Of a DNA stretch of 64,000 nt, positions 44,171 to 55,500 are shown piece by piece. Both the position numbers and the translations under genes were made by a program. Source of the DNA: Heterotrichella gracilis (taxonomy: Eukaryota; Sar; Xanthophyceae; Tribonematales; Xanthonemataceae). How positions within the stretch are numbered: position 1 is the stretch's first letter; every line of letters begins with the position of its first letter. Under the pieces are notes generated by a model. It was not told the origin of the DNA and ran no database searches. It worked only from the letters and a program-made list of their open reading frames with translations. Where the stretch lies: contig JAULBX010030263.1 of the NCBI GenBank assembly GCA_032358255.1, positions 310,001-374,000 of the forward strand, in the 5' to 3' direction.

Positions 44171-45712
44171 TGGAGGATCCTTGCAGCCGTTGGTTGGTTG
44201 CTGATCAAGCGCATAGTCCAGGCTGATTGTATGACTGTTTTACGCTGTTGCTGCCTGCGGTTAGCTGGTGTTTGGGGCTGAAGACAGCTTCAAGTAGGGC
44301 TTTTTGGCCGCTGGCGCTTGAACCATTCACAGCACCGCTGCGGGAGGGAGGCAGGGCCTTGCGGTGACATATTATTTATGGATTGAACTTCCAAAGTGGG
44401 AGGGCCAAACCCTGGAGGGTTTGCCTTGTGGGAAGCAAGGTTGGCTGTGTGTGCGAGTGGGGGCACTGGTGTGGGTGTCCTTGTGTGGGCCAATGCAAAG
44501 CGTCTTGTAGCTGCTGTTGCACTGGATATAGTGTGGTGTATGATTTCAATTTAATTGCAATGGCTGCCTTCAACTCTCTTCCATATTGATTTGCTGCCAC
44601 TGGTCCCAGGCATTGCAAGTTTTGCACCAGGCCAGAATGGTGAACTTGAACCCCTAGGGTTGGGTCGGAATGGCACGTTGTCGTGTCCCCTAGGGTATTA
44701 CCCTAGATTACTAACCTTCCTTGCCCACTAGGGATGCAACTTGAAGGGGTAGCCTCAATACTGTCAAGGGGGTAGGAAATGGTCACCAAACGTGAATATT
44801 GTTTGGTACCCAGTTATTTGTTATCAAGTTGTATGTAATTCCCCTCTATTAATAAGGATCATAGTGTAATCTAAAATTTAAATAACTAATATTTTATAAT
44901 ATGGAATATATCGGATTTAAAACGATGCACCTTGTACTTCGCAAGTTTGGCCAAACTTTGTTGAGACATACTCTTCAAGATTCTTGGGCGTTGCAGACTA
45001 CAGTGCTTCAGTGCCGAGCAAAACCCTTGCAATAGTGGTCGGGTTGCTGTAAAGGACACCCCGAGGTTGGAGACTCGACCCATCTAGATCTCGGCGAGAC
45101 CCACTGCAAACGCCGAAACCTGCAAGCATCGCGTGAAGCAGCATAGAAGCGAGAGTCGGTATGTTGATGATATCAAACAAAGTCCCTGCTGTCCCATACT
45201 TTCAAGCGCATGTACAAACTGGGTACTGATGATATTAGGTGACCTGCGCATGCTGACCTGGGCACTGGCGTGCTGGGTGTGCTCAGTGACTACCCAATAT
45301 GCAGTCTTTGTACAATAATATACGTTTCGCAGTACTTTGCTCTAACGTTATGGGTTTAGGCTGCTAGCACTACTTTGTCATCTGGCTCCGGTGCTCGAGT
45401 GCCTACCAGAGCACGCATAGCATGGCACTTGTCGCAGCCTTGGCAGCACATTTTCTTTATCTCCCTTAGAGACTACCAGCTTCAAATGTATTCGATTATT
45501 TGCAGGCTTATCATTACGTCTATTGCTCTGCACATCTGCCCACGCAGTCAAAAGAGTGACCAATCCTGTGACATGTCATGCCTTGGGCAAAGGTCATTTT
45601 AGGGGGAAACAGCAGGCAGCTATATCCTCTGGTAGCCAGTATTTTTGTTGTAGACCACTAACACCTCGCCTAAACTGCAGGTCACCCGCATACCCACGCC
45701 CCACCACCCGCC
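44154..45712. other. Intergenic region; 3' flank of SLD5 and upstream part of F-box gene 1
   Basis: This includes a TGTAA near 44830 (candidate poly(A) signal, about 680 bases after the SLD5 stop), an AT-rich stretch at 44860-44920, and the presumed 5'UTR exon of F-box gene 1 ending at 45158. No separate coding gene seen. Confidence 0.4.
45159..45680 (+). other. Probable 5'UTR intron of F-box gene 1
   Basis: Sequence before 45159 (TGCAAGCATC..., GAAGCAGCATAGAAG, TCG|GTATGT) matches sequence before 48595 in the second F-box gene (TTGCAAGCAGCACAGAAG, TCG|GTACGT). Both genes also share AACTGCAG acceptors about 30 bases before their ATG. The two pairs of conserved donor and acceptor define a 522-base 5'UTR intron here. 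Confidence 0.55.
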
Positions 45713-47545
45713 ATGGCCCCCTCCATCCACGACCTCCCCACGGGTGTCCTTCAGCACACCCTAGGCTTTCTGGACCTGGAGGACCGCCTGCAGGCTTCAG
45801 AGGTCTGCCACAGGTGGTATGCCACCCTCAAGGGGCCCAGCGCAGCTTGGCATTCCGTCGATTTCACCCCCCTTGCGGACAGCCTCCCAAAACCCTCTCA
45901 GGCATCCTGGCAGACCCTAGGATGCGAGCAGTGGGATCCCGCGGGCACCTACTTCGGCGTCCCAGAAGAGCCAGAAAGCTCAGATTCAGAAACAGAGCCA
46001 GTCCCCAATGTCGCACCCGTCTTCTCGCCGAAGCCACTCTCCAGGCTTGGAGAGGCCCATACCCTAAACCTAGGGTTTGGTTGCAGTCCAATGTGCCTCC
46101 ACCTCCTGCAAGTGTGTCAGCCAACCTCCTTGCGCCACCTGGCAGGGGTCAACCTCTCCTGGTACTCCAACAAGTCCCTGGCGATGTTTTCAGTGCTGGA
46201 AGTGCTGTCCCGCTTCAGCGCGCTGCAATCCCTGGGGCTGAAGCTGCCTGGCGCATTCTTTGCCCCGCCCCACGTGAAAGCTGCAGCTGAGGCAGCCGTC
46301 ATGGCGCACCTCTCCACCCACAGCCAGCTGACCATCCTCCACCTGCAGCGGTGCCAGTACAGGGGCGTAGGGCCAGGGCGCCACCCCACACACAGGGCTA
46401 ACACCCACCTCCCCAGCCTCCCCCACCTGCGCCACCTCCACACCACCGTTGATCCAGCGGACATGGAGCTCAAGGGCCCGCTGCTGGGCACCCAGCTCCA
46501 GGGCATGCCCCAGTTGGCCAGCCTGGAGCTCGACTTCTACTCGGATGAGGCCCATGATCACATGGATTTTGCAGCAGCCAAGGCAAAGGATCTACCGGGG
46601 CTGAAGCACCTGACGCAGCTCACCTCCCTGAAGCTATTCGACGGTGTCCGGGATGAGCATGAGGAGCCTGCGGATTTCTTCCCACCCATCAGTAGCCCGC
46701 CTACCTCCCTACGCCACTTGACCATCCATGCCCCGTACAGCACTGCCGGACCCTTTGACCTCCTCGCCCGCGCCATCCCCACCCTGCGCCACCTGACTTC
46801 GCTGTCCCTCCCCTGCTGGTCTGGGTTCGCCCTAGCTAGGGTGTTGAGGGCGCTGCCAGAGCTGCAGCAGCTGGAGCTGACCTACCACAGCGATGTCAAG
46901 CACAGTGGCCAACACCACTTTAATTTTGTGGCTGGGGAGGCCGAGCCAGCAGGTGGGGATTTATTTCTCAGCATGACCAGAAAATATGTTTTGTGAGTAT
47001 ACAAATGGCGACAGGTGCATTATAATCTGCTGACAGTGGTTCTGATGTTGCAGGAAATGCACGTGACTTATCACTGTATCCTGTAAGAATGATGCATGGA
47101 ATTTGCTTTGTTGCTGGGTCCATTTATCAACTTGTGGTGCACATGGTGCACATAGTCCCTCCCTTTGCATCGTGATAAATGGAGGGACTAAATATTTCTT
47201 ACTGCTGTTGCAGGTGGCAACGTGGCGACATCTGCATCTGGATCCACCTCAGGCCCAGCAGCAGTATACAAGGGGACCATAATACTCCAACTTCCCAGCA
47301 TGCCGCAGCTCACCCTGCTGACCGTGAAGGATCCAATTGGGAGGAAAGTCGAGGAGGGGCTGGCAGAGGGAGGTGGCACGGGGGACATGCAGCTTGGTTC
47401 TGCTGCTAGTTCTGGGTCAGAGTATGGGTCAGAGTGCGATGAGGATGATGCGTGGTACCGCTGCGTGGTGAGGATGCAGCGCCCAGTGAGCCCGCAGATG
47501 CAGGTAGTTCTTGGAGAGGGTGTGGCGTTTGAGATTGTAGGCTAG
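45713..47545 (+). CDS. F-box / leucine-rich-repeat-like protein, copy 1
   Basis: Two exons, 45713-46952 and 47214-47545, join in phase (GCAG|GTGGGG ... TTGCAG|GTGGC) to 523 residues. The N-terminus is an F-box (IHDLPTGVLQHTLGFLDLED, then RLQASEVCHRWYATL). Irregular Leu-rich repeats follow to about residue 410: LRHLAGVNLSW, LSRFSALQSLGLKLPG, HSQLTILHLQRCQYRG, LKHLTQLTSLKLFDG and LPELQQLELTYHSDV. The C-terminal exon has a Ser/acidic patch (SGSEYGSECDEDDAWYRCVV). F-box proteins link a substrate to an SCF (Skp1-cullin) ubiquitin ligase; the LRR part would bind the substrate. The target is unknown. The ATG sits in a good context (CGCCATGG). It is a tandem paralogue of the next gene. Confidence 0.85.
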
Positions 47546-48594
47546 CTAAGCTTGCATGGGCTATTAGGGCACGGCAGGCCACACACCAAACCAAGAAGGG
47601 CCCTAGGGTGCATGGATGGGGAGGGCTGCAGTGTGGAGCTCAAGGCAGTCCGCTAGTTGACCTGAAACAGTTTTAGGGCCTCACAGTAATTGCCGATGAC
47701 AGTTGGGTTAACCTAATATAGGAAGACGCTGGGAATAGCCGCGTATCTTGATAGCTCGTTGTGGTAGCCAATTGAATTGTGGACTTTACTATGTGCAAAG
47801 TGCACTTGTGCAGTAAGTGGCTCACTTGGTGCTGGTATTACAGCCAGTTTGCATATCGCCAGTTGGCGCTGGTGAATAAAATTGACAACTTTTGCGGGTA
47901 ACACTCTAGAAACACTTTTAGCGAAGTAGCGAATTTGCAGTGGCAGTGTTATCCCTGCTACTTCACAGATTATTCAGCAAGCAGGGTGACTTTATTGTGC
48001 CCCCGCGTCAGTCTTTTGAGCCCGGTTGGCTGGAAGGAAGTTTTTATATGTGATTGATAAATGTTGTAAATTTGTAACAGCCTGAGATGTATTGCTGCTG
48101 GTCTGCCAGCTGAAACTACTTCACACTGATTGCGCGCCTGTGACCGTTAGAAGGGTCTGGCAAAGCGCGTATTCCTCTGCGCAGAGCAAGCATCCGTGCC
48201 CTTTAAGACTAGCAAGCAGGGCCATTACATCCCTACAATGAATATAATCTGACTGCAACTGGCCCGGATGCGCTTCATACCAACCTGCCGCAAAAGTCAC
48301 CACGACAACACAGGTTGGTCCAACCCTAGGCTTGAAAGCCCTAGGGTAAACAAAACCAAGATTAATCAGGATTTTTGGCTTGTGAACCAAAGTCGCATTG
48401 AACAAAGTGACACAGACGCATCTCCCTTGGCCCGGTTGGAGATGTTCCCAGCGTTGCTCAGTGTCACAACTGGACACTTACCTGATGTCAACAACCCTCA
48501 CTATCCTGGGGTATTGGGGAGGGAGCTGGAGCCCAACGTGACCCGCAGACGCCGGTAGCTGGAACCGTTGCAAGCAGCACAGAAGTCAAAATCG
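47546..48594. other. Spacer between tandem F-box genes
   Basis: This holds the 3' flank of copy 1, including the TGTAA pair at 48065-48077, and the promoter and 5'UTR exon of copy 2. Open frames such as 48121-48477 (minus) have no motif. Confidence 0.45.
48065..48077 (+). terminator. Candidate poly(A) signals (two TGTAA)
   Basis: Two TGTAA pentamers, 8 bases apart, lie about 520 bases after the stop of F-box gene 1. TGTAA is the usual polyadenylation signal in green algae. The motif is short, so chance occurrence is possible. Confidence 0.35.
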
Positions 48595-48910
48595 GTACGT
48601 CTCTGACGTGAAGTCGTGCTTCAGCTGTGGCCCAAGCTTTGCAACGCGCATACGACGAGATGGGTCGCACATATGCATGCATGCATGCCTACACGCAGTA
48701 GCGTCAGAGTAAGCTCTGCAGCGATCTAGGGCTCACATCGTTCTTGTTTCAGCAATTTATAAATGGTAAAACACGTATGGTAGAGCATGTGTGCACTTCT
48801 GCATGCCATGTATCTGGTGACTTAGGAGCAATGACAAGGCCACTGCCAACTGGTCATTCAACATACTTGTGTCCAGGCCACTAACACATTTCACCACCCC
48901 ACAACTGCAG
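48595..48910 (+). other. Probable 5'UTR intron of F-box gene 2
   Basis: The donor TCG|GTACGT at 48594/48595 and the acceptor AACTGCAG ending at 48910 correspond to the matching pair in F-box gene 1. The intron is shorter (316 bases) than in copy 1. Confidence 0.55.
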
Positions 48911-48940
48911 TTCACCCACACTCCCGCACCACCACCCGCC

Positions 48941-50789
48941 ATGGACCCCCACTTCCCCGCCTCCATCAACGACCTCCCCACCGGTGTCCTCCAGCACACC
49001 CTAGGGTTTTTAGACATGGAGGGCCGCCTCAACGCCTCAGAGGTGTGCCGTAGTTGGCGTGACGCCCTCTCAGGGCCCAGCGCAGCGTGGCATTCCGTCG
49101 ACCTCACCCCCCTAGAGGACAGCCTCCCAGACTCTACTACGCATACCTGGGAAAGCACAGGGTTGGAGCTGTGGCACCACACAGGCACCTACTTTGGGCT
49201 CCCACAAGGCCCAGATAGCTCAGATTCGGACACAGAGCCGCTCCAAGGCGTCGGTCGCGTGTTCTGGCCAGAACCCCACTCGAGGCTGGCGCAGGCCCAA
49301 ACCCTGGACCTAGGGTTTGGCTGCAGCCCTCTGTGCCTCCACATCCTGCACATTTGCCCGCCCGCCACCTTGCGCCACCTGGCAGGGGTCAACCTCTCCT
49401 GGTACTCAAGCAAGTCCCTGGCATTTATTTCAGTGCTGGAAGTGCTGTCCCGATTCAGCGCGCTGCAAGCCCTGGGGATAATGCTGCCAGGCGCATTTTT
49501 TGCCTTGCCCCAGATGAGAGCTGCAGCTGAGGCAGCCGTCATGGCGCACCTCTCCACCCACAGCCAGCTGACCAGCCTCCACCTGCAGCGGTGCCAGTAC
49601 AGGGGAATGGGGCCAGGACGGCACCCTGTGCTAGGGTTCACCGACGACCTCCCCAGCCTCCCCAAGCTGCGCGACCTCCACACCACCATCGACCCAGCAG
49701 ACATGAAGTTCAAGCACCCGCTCTTTGCCACACAGCTGCAGGGCATGCCCCAGTTGGCCAGCCTGGGGCTCGACTTTTATGCGGATCTGCATGTGGACCA
49801 CATCAACGTTGCAGCAGCCACGGCAAGGGATCTGCCGGGGCTGAAGCACCTGACGCAGCTCACCTCCCTGCAGCTGCTTGATGGTGCAGGGGAGGAGCAC
49901 GAGGCATCCGCAGACTTCTTCCCACCCATCAGTAGCCTGCCCACTACCCTGAAGCGCCTGACCATCATCGCCCCATACAGCACCTCCGGCCCCTTTGACC
50001 TCCTGGCGCCCTCCATCGCCGCCATGGGCCACCTCACTTCGCTGCCCCTCCCCTGCTGGTCGGGGTTTCCCTTGGCTAGGGTGTTGAGGGTGCTGCCAGG
50101 GCTGCAGCAGCTGGAGCTGACCTACCACAGCGATGTCAAGCACTGGGGGCACGAGCATTTCGAGTTTGTGGCTGGGGACTGCGAGCCAGCAGGTGGGGAT
50201 TCTGCACGTCACCCTATGATTTCATGCATAGCAGGTACTCATTATATTCTTAGTCTCATATTCGCTGCTATTGATACTATATATAAGTTGGCTGAGGGTA
50301 TCGAGTCGACTTTTGTAGATGGCAAAAGGTGCATGCAACCTGCTGACTGCTCATTGGCACCAGCTCTCGCTGGTTTGGTCCAATTTCAAATGGCTAGTCA
50401 GCTGTGCTCATGGTATCACATGGTGCTCAGCAATTGTGAATCAACAATGGCTTGCTTGTATTGCAGGTGGTGGGGAGGCTTCACCTGAATCCACTTCAGG
50501 CCAAGGGCCAGCCTACAAGGAGACAATCATAATTCATCTCGCCAGCATGCCGCAGCTCACTCGGCTGCCTGTGAGGAATCCAGTTGAGATACAACTTCAA
50601 GATGGGCAGCTAGAGGGTGGTGGTGCAGGGGGCACGTGGCTTGGTTCTGCTGCTGGCTCTGGGTCAGAGTCAGGGTCAGAGTGCGACGAGACTGATGTTT
50701 GGTACCGCTGCGTGGTGAAGGTGCAGCGCCCAGTGAACCGAAGGATGCAGCTTGTGCACGGGAACGGGGTGAGGTTTGAGCTTGTATAG
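48941..50789 (+). CDS. F-box / leucine-rich-repeat-like protein, copy 2
   Basis: Two exons, 48941-50192 and 50467-50789, join in phase to 524 residues. The protein is alignable to copy 1 almost throughout: F-box INDLPTGVLQHTLGFLDMEG, RLNASEVCRSWRDAL; LRR-like segments LRHLAGVNLSW, LSRFSALQALGIML, HSQLTSLHLQRCQYRG and LPGLQQLELTYHSDV; and a C-terminal exon with SGSESGSECDETDVWYRCVV. The start is the ATG at 48941 in GCCATGG context. The longer frame from 48869 starts at GTG and runs through the 5'UTR acceptor, so it is rejected. If the intron were retained, the frame would stay open to 50488. Role by family: substrate adaptor of an SCF ubiquitin ligase; target unknown. Confidence 0.85.
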
Positions 50790-52597
50790 CTTGTCCACCA
50801 CCTATACTTGCTGGGAGCGCCACGAGTAAGCCCAAGCCACACACTGTGAAGTGTTACAACAAGTGGGCCCTGCCCATAGAATAATGTGATTTACTCAACC
50901 CAGTTTTTTTTGCAACTGTGTTTTGTACGCTTGGGATTCCTGGGGATTGCTTAGGTGGGCAGGGCGCCGGAGCCCAGGCTCGAGGCGTTGTTGGCCTGTA
51001 ACATTATGTTGCTGCAGTTTGAGGAGCATACAGTATCTACCGCTAGCAGTTGCAAGTAAGCAGTCTGATTGTTGTTGATGGCCTCGGCTGCGCAAAACTG
51101 GGCAAGCATTAGTATCAAGGGAATGTGCAACGAGGGCTGGCGGGGCACAAGTACAAGGCCCACATCCATGGCACTATTACCCGCCAGAACAGCTGGCTGC
51201 CAGCGGCGTTTGCCGATGCCGGTGCATGCCTTACAATTGGCGTTGGGGAGTAGATCTTGTTATATATACACATTATAACAAGATCTGCCTTTACAGAACA
51301 AGATGGGTATAGAACAAGATGTGTTGGGGTTGAAATCAATTCGATTCGATGTGCCTGTGGCTACCAGACTGTGGTGTTACTGTTGGTTTGCAGCTGTGAA
51401 ACTCAACCCATACTGCCAACACCTCGCCTTGAGTGCGACACTGCAGCCAAGTTGTAACTGTAAACACACTGGCAGGCTACCTATGTTTTCAGTGCCGCAA
51501 TACCACTGGTTGGCATACCATACGGCCCAGCCGCCAGCTCACACGATTAGCCTGTGGGCAGTCACTAAGTGGAGCGCATATGTGTGCTTTGGCCCACAGC
51601 TAGCTGTTGTTGCAACGGAGGTGGTACTGGCTGTGCATCCCACCCAATTCACTGCACCCGATTGTAGTAACTGCCACTGAAGCTGTAGTAACCCACTGAC
51701 AAAAAGTAAGCCCAATGTGCCTGTCCAGCTGGACAACCACCCTGCTCCTGCCCTGCTCCTACCAAGCCACCGGCCGCCAGCACTTGTGGCCCACAACTGT
51801 TGTTGCAATGGAGGTGGCTGCAGAAGGGTGGCACTGGCTGAGTTCTATCTGGCGGGCCTGGCTAGCACCAGCCGTACAGGGTGTATTGCTTGCCTGCCTA
51901 CCCTCCCTGCCATGCGCGGGATAGTGGACCCTGCAGTGCCTTGGACATGCAAGTGGGTGTCTGCTGCTCAAGCCCAGGTGCAGGCCGTGACTGGCATAGG
52001 CGCCAGGAGCGCATCCGCTTTGTAGCTGTCTGTGGGAGGGGTTGTTTAGGGCAATGGGGGGCACAAGGGGGGATAACCACGTGGGTTTGGAAAAGTACAA
52101 CAACGGGGAGCTTCAGGCACCCGAGTGGGCACCCGACCGACTGAACTCCAACACTGGTTGTGCTTGTTTAGGCAGGCCGGATCACCAGCGCCGCACTATA
52201 TGATGTTCGTGTGTTGCTGTTGGACGCGCAAGCTCTCTAGTTCTCGCTCTCTCGTTTCTAAGACCGCACACGCCCCCCAACAGTTTCCAGCAAGTGGCAG
52301 GAGTTTGAAGTGCCGTTTGAACTAGTTTGCAATCGTGGCAGCTGTGTCCAGGCAGCAACAGCAAGCTGCGCCGCTTTCTTGTGTGCAAACAGCGTTGATA
52401 TCGTAGGTTAGGCAGTATCTACTCGTCCGTGCGTGGATCCCCACAAGCACTACAGCAAGCGGGTGCACCCCACACCAATCACCCACTCAACCTGACACAG
52501 GGGCCCAAAACACCCGGGTTGTGGGTGGCGGCTGCCACCCAATAACGGGGCAGTAACACTTCCTTCAGGCAAGCGCTGAGCGGCCACCACAGGCGCG
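50790..52597. other. Intergenic region with a hairpin, no supported gene
   Basis: This holds the 3' flank of F-box gene 2 and the upstream flank of the CG-1 gene. It contains the inverted repeat at 51252-51286. Open frames here (for example 51303-51680) have no motif. Confidence 0.4.
51252..51286. repeat. 13-bp inverted repeat (hairpin)
   Basis: The arms 51252-51264 (agatcttgttata) and 51274-51286 pair exactly around a 9-base AT-rich loop. A partial third copy (agaacaagatg) follows at about 51296 and again at 51311. It lies 460 bases downstream of F-box gene 2. Confidence 0.8.
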
Positions 52598-55500
52598 ATG
52601 GCACGAGGGAAGGCGGGGCCTAGGAGGGGTGCAGTGGCGGTGAGGCTCGACCCCGGACTACCCACAAGGCTCCGCCAAGCCATGAAGGTAGCCCTGAGCC
52701 TACCCTTCTTGAGGAGCGAAGAACTCACAACCATCTTCGACCACGCCGAAGGTTACTTTCCCTTCAGCGAGCAGGCCTGCTTCCAGCCGGAAGGTGATGA
52801 CGCATGCATGCTAACGAACGGTGCACCTCGGCTTGCACACAGTGCCCCGCACACGCGGCTTGGGCACCTCCCAGTTCCCGTGAGAACTGCGACACGTCCC
52901 CTTTTAGCCAACCTTGGCAACGTCGTGGGTTTGCACACCCACTTGGTGTGGTGTTGCTCTCGAGCAGACTGGGAGTCCCCATCGTTCCCAGCTTCATAAT
53001 GTGTCCCACAATACAGTCCGGCGTGGCGACGTTGGTGCTCCCTGTACCGATATCCTTGCGATCCCTCGAGTTGAAGCAGCACGGTTTGGGCTGCACCAGT
53101 GAGATCATGTGCACGCACGTTATTGCATATGCCGGAGGGGCACCAACCGACGTCGAAGGTGTTTGCCCCAAGGCTGTGCGACTGTCCTTAGCCACTGCAC
53201 CACCAAGTTTTATCTACTAATTCTTGGTCTTTTGGGGAGCAGCAGTGAGTAGCAGAGTTACTTTCCGTGCACCAGCACTAGGCACCAACACTAGGCACCA
53301 ACATATCTTGGGCTGCATGCTTCACCAGTTGTGCTGACACACCCTTGCGGGGTAGTACAGAACCGTTGGCTTTCACTGCGCAGTAGCGCCATATGCACAG
53401 CTGCACGAAGCAGTGCAGTGAAGCGCACTAGCATCCCTGGAGTTGCTAAAACCAGTACTGGCGTCCACTGTCTAGCGACGCCCCACAGCGACTGGTTGCA
53501 CACTCCTTTCCAGCTGGTTTGCACCCTCCTCTGTATGTCTGTGTGCACCTTGCTAACCGCCCTGGGTGCCTGTGTCTGCAGCTGGGAGCTACTACAAGTA
53601 CGATAAGGGGGTGGTCTTCAGGTTCCGACGCGACGGCTATCAGTGGATCAAGAAGCCAGGGACTAACACAGATGAGGAGACGCACTCAAACGTGAGTGCG
53701 CGCTTTCCTTTAGAGAAGCTACCTGGGTGGGCCACCCTGCAGGCTTCCCCCTGGACCCTTACGTAGGGTTGCCGGCACAGCCCCCAGTGCCCCTTGTTGC
53801 AGCTTTCAAAGGCTTGTGCTGTGTACCTATTAAACGCATACCCTGCAGCTGCAAGGGCTTTGTGTGGTACATGCCTTCAGCTGTGTAGTGGTGTGAGTAC
53901 TTGTTGCACCTGCAGGCAGCACATTGCCCGCGGCCAGTACTTGACTTACGTTTTGCCCCCCTTGCAGCCGGCCAAGGGAAGGATCCACGCCCAGCATGCC
54001 CTATCACTCGACCGCAAGATGGTGGTACGTGCATGCACCCCACAGGCGCCTAGGTCCAGTTGGAACTTGAAGTTCTTGAAATAGGCTGTCCGACAAAGCA
54101 TGTTGCCATGTCGTTCAAGGTACCCAATTGCAGTGGGTTTAGACCCAAAAGCCAGCTGTGTATATATTTCGTCTGCAATGGAAGATTGCCCTGTTTATCT
54201 TGCAGCTCTCTGCACACACACAGTTCTTGGCACCTGTACAACCCTTGCCTGGGCCCTAGGCTAGGGTTCTTAGGGCTTTGCCACCTGCGACCTGACCCAC
54301 CCCATGACCCCCGTGTGCAGCGGTCCACCTACTTCGAGGAGGGTGACAAAGATCATATCAAGATAGTACACTACCACTGGGCGGCACCCGGGACGAGGAG
54401 GAGGGCACGCTTGGAGCCCCAGGGACCCCAGGAGCCTGCAGCTGCAACGGTGGAGGAGGCGGCAGCCCAGGCACCCGAGGAGGCACCCCAGGCACGGCAG
54501 GCAGCCCCCAGCATCCAGCATGGGCGCCAGGTGCCCTTCCCGGTGGACAGGAGCCGGTTGCTGCGGCGCGCCTCCGACGATGGGGGGGCCCAGTCGGATG
54601 ACGAGGAGCTCCCGATTGGGGGTGTGGATGGTCCCCAGGTGCAGCATGCGCAGCCCACGTCAGGCTGGGGGCAGCCTGCAGTGACCACTGACGGGCTGGG
54701 CAGCGGCATCGTACAGGAGCTCCTGGATTCCTTAGAATCCATGCCGCCCAGGCCAACCTGCCGACCAGCATTTCCAGCAGGCTGGCCTCCGCCTCACCGC
54801 TGCCCTCCTACATGGGTCATCAGGGCCCCCTGTTCCACCAGAGCCCCATGGCCAGGCAGCAACCCTCGTACCCCTCCCACACCGGCCAGCAGGGCCTCAT
54901 CTACCAGAGCCCCATAGGCACGCAGCACCTCCCCCCCCTTCCATCGCTGCCCTCCCACATGGGCCCCTGCTGGCCCATGTTCCACCAGAGCTTGATGGGC
55001 ATGCAGCACCCCCCGTACCCCTCCCACATGGGCCAGCAGGGCCCCATGTATCACCAGAGCCCCATGGGGATGCAGCACCTCCCCTACCTCCCCATGCAGG
55101 GGGAGCGCAGCAGCATCAGCCGCGACCCGGTGGGCAGCTATGAGCTGAGCTCAGTGGACATGGCTTTCCTGGATGAGCTGGTACCGGTGAGTGGCAGCAC
55201 GGCTTTGTTCCATGTTTGGTGCTGTATTGATGTAACACTGCTGCACCCCACAATGGCTGTGCAGTTTTTGAAAGTGTGTGCTGACTAGATGGGCTACCAC
55301 CTCCCTTGCATCACGCGTGCGTTTACAGCCTTTCATAGCTCACCCCCTGTGCACCTCTTGTCAACAGGAGGCGAACGTGGCGGGCGCGGTTGGGGCAAGA
55401 GAACCCTTCGCATCCCAAGCCCTATTTGGTGATGTGGAGTTTGGGTGCTTCGATTTGGCGTCCTGTGACTTGCCACCATATGCCAGCGGCCACATGGGTG

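Noticed and set aside
48869-48940. N-terminal extension of F-box gene 2 starting at GTG
   Set aside because: It crosses the conserved 5'UTR acceptor shared with copy 1; the ATG at 48941 has the right context and matches copy 1.
50193-50466. Read-through of the F-box gene 2 intron as coding
   Set aside because: Canonical donor and acceptor match those of copy 1, and the C-terminal exon is conserved only when spliced.
52753-53220. Minus and plus frames of 120-140 codons over the first intron of the CG-1 gene
   Set aside because: They overlap an intron with good splice sites and show no motif on either strand.
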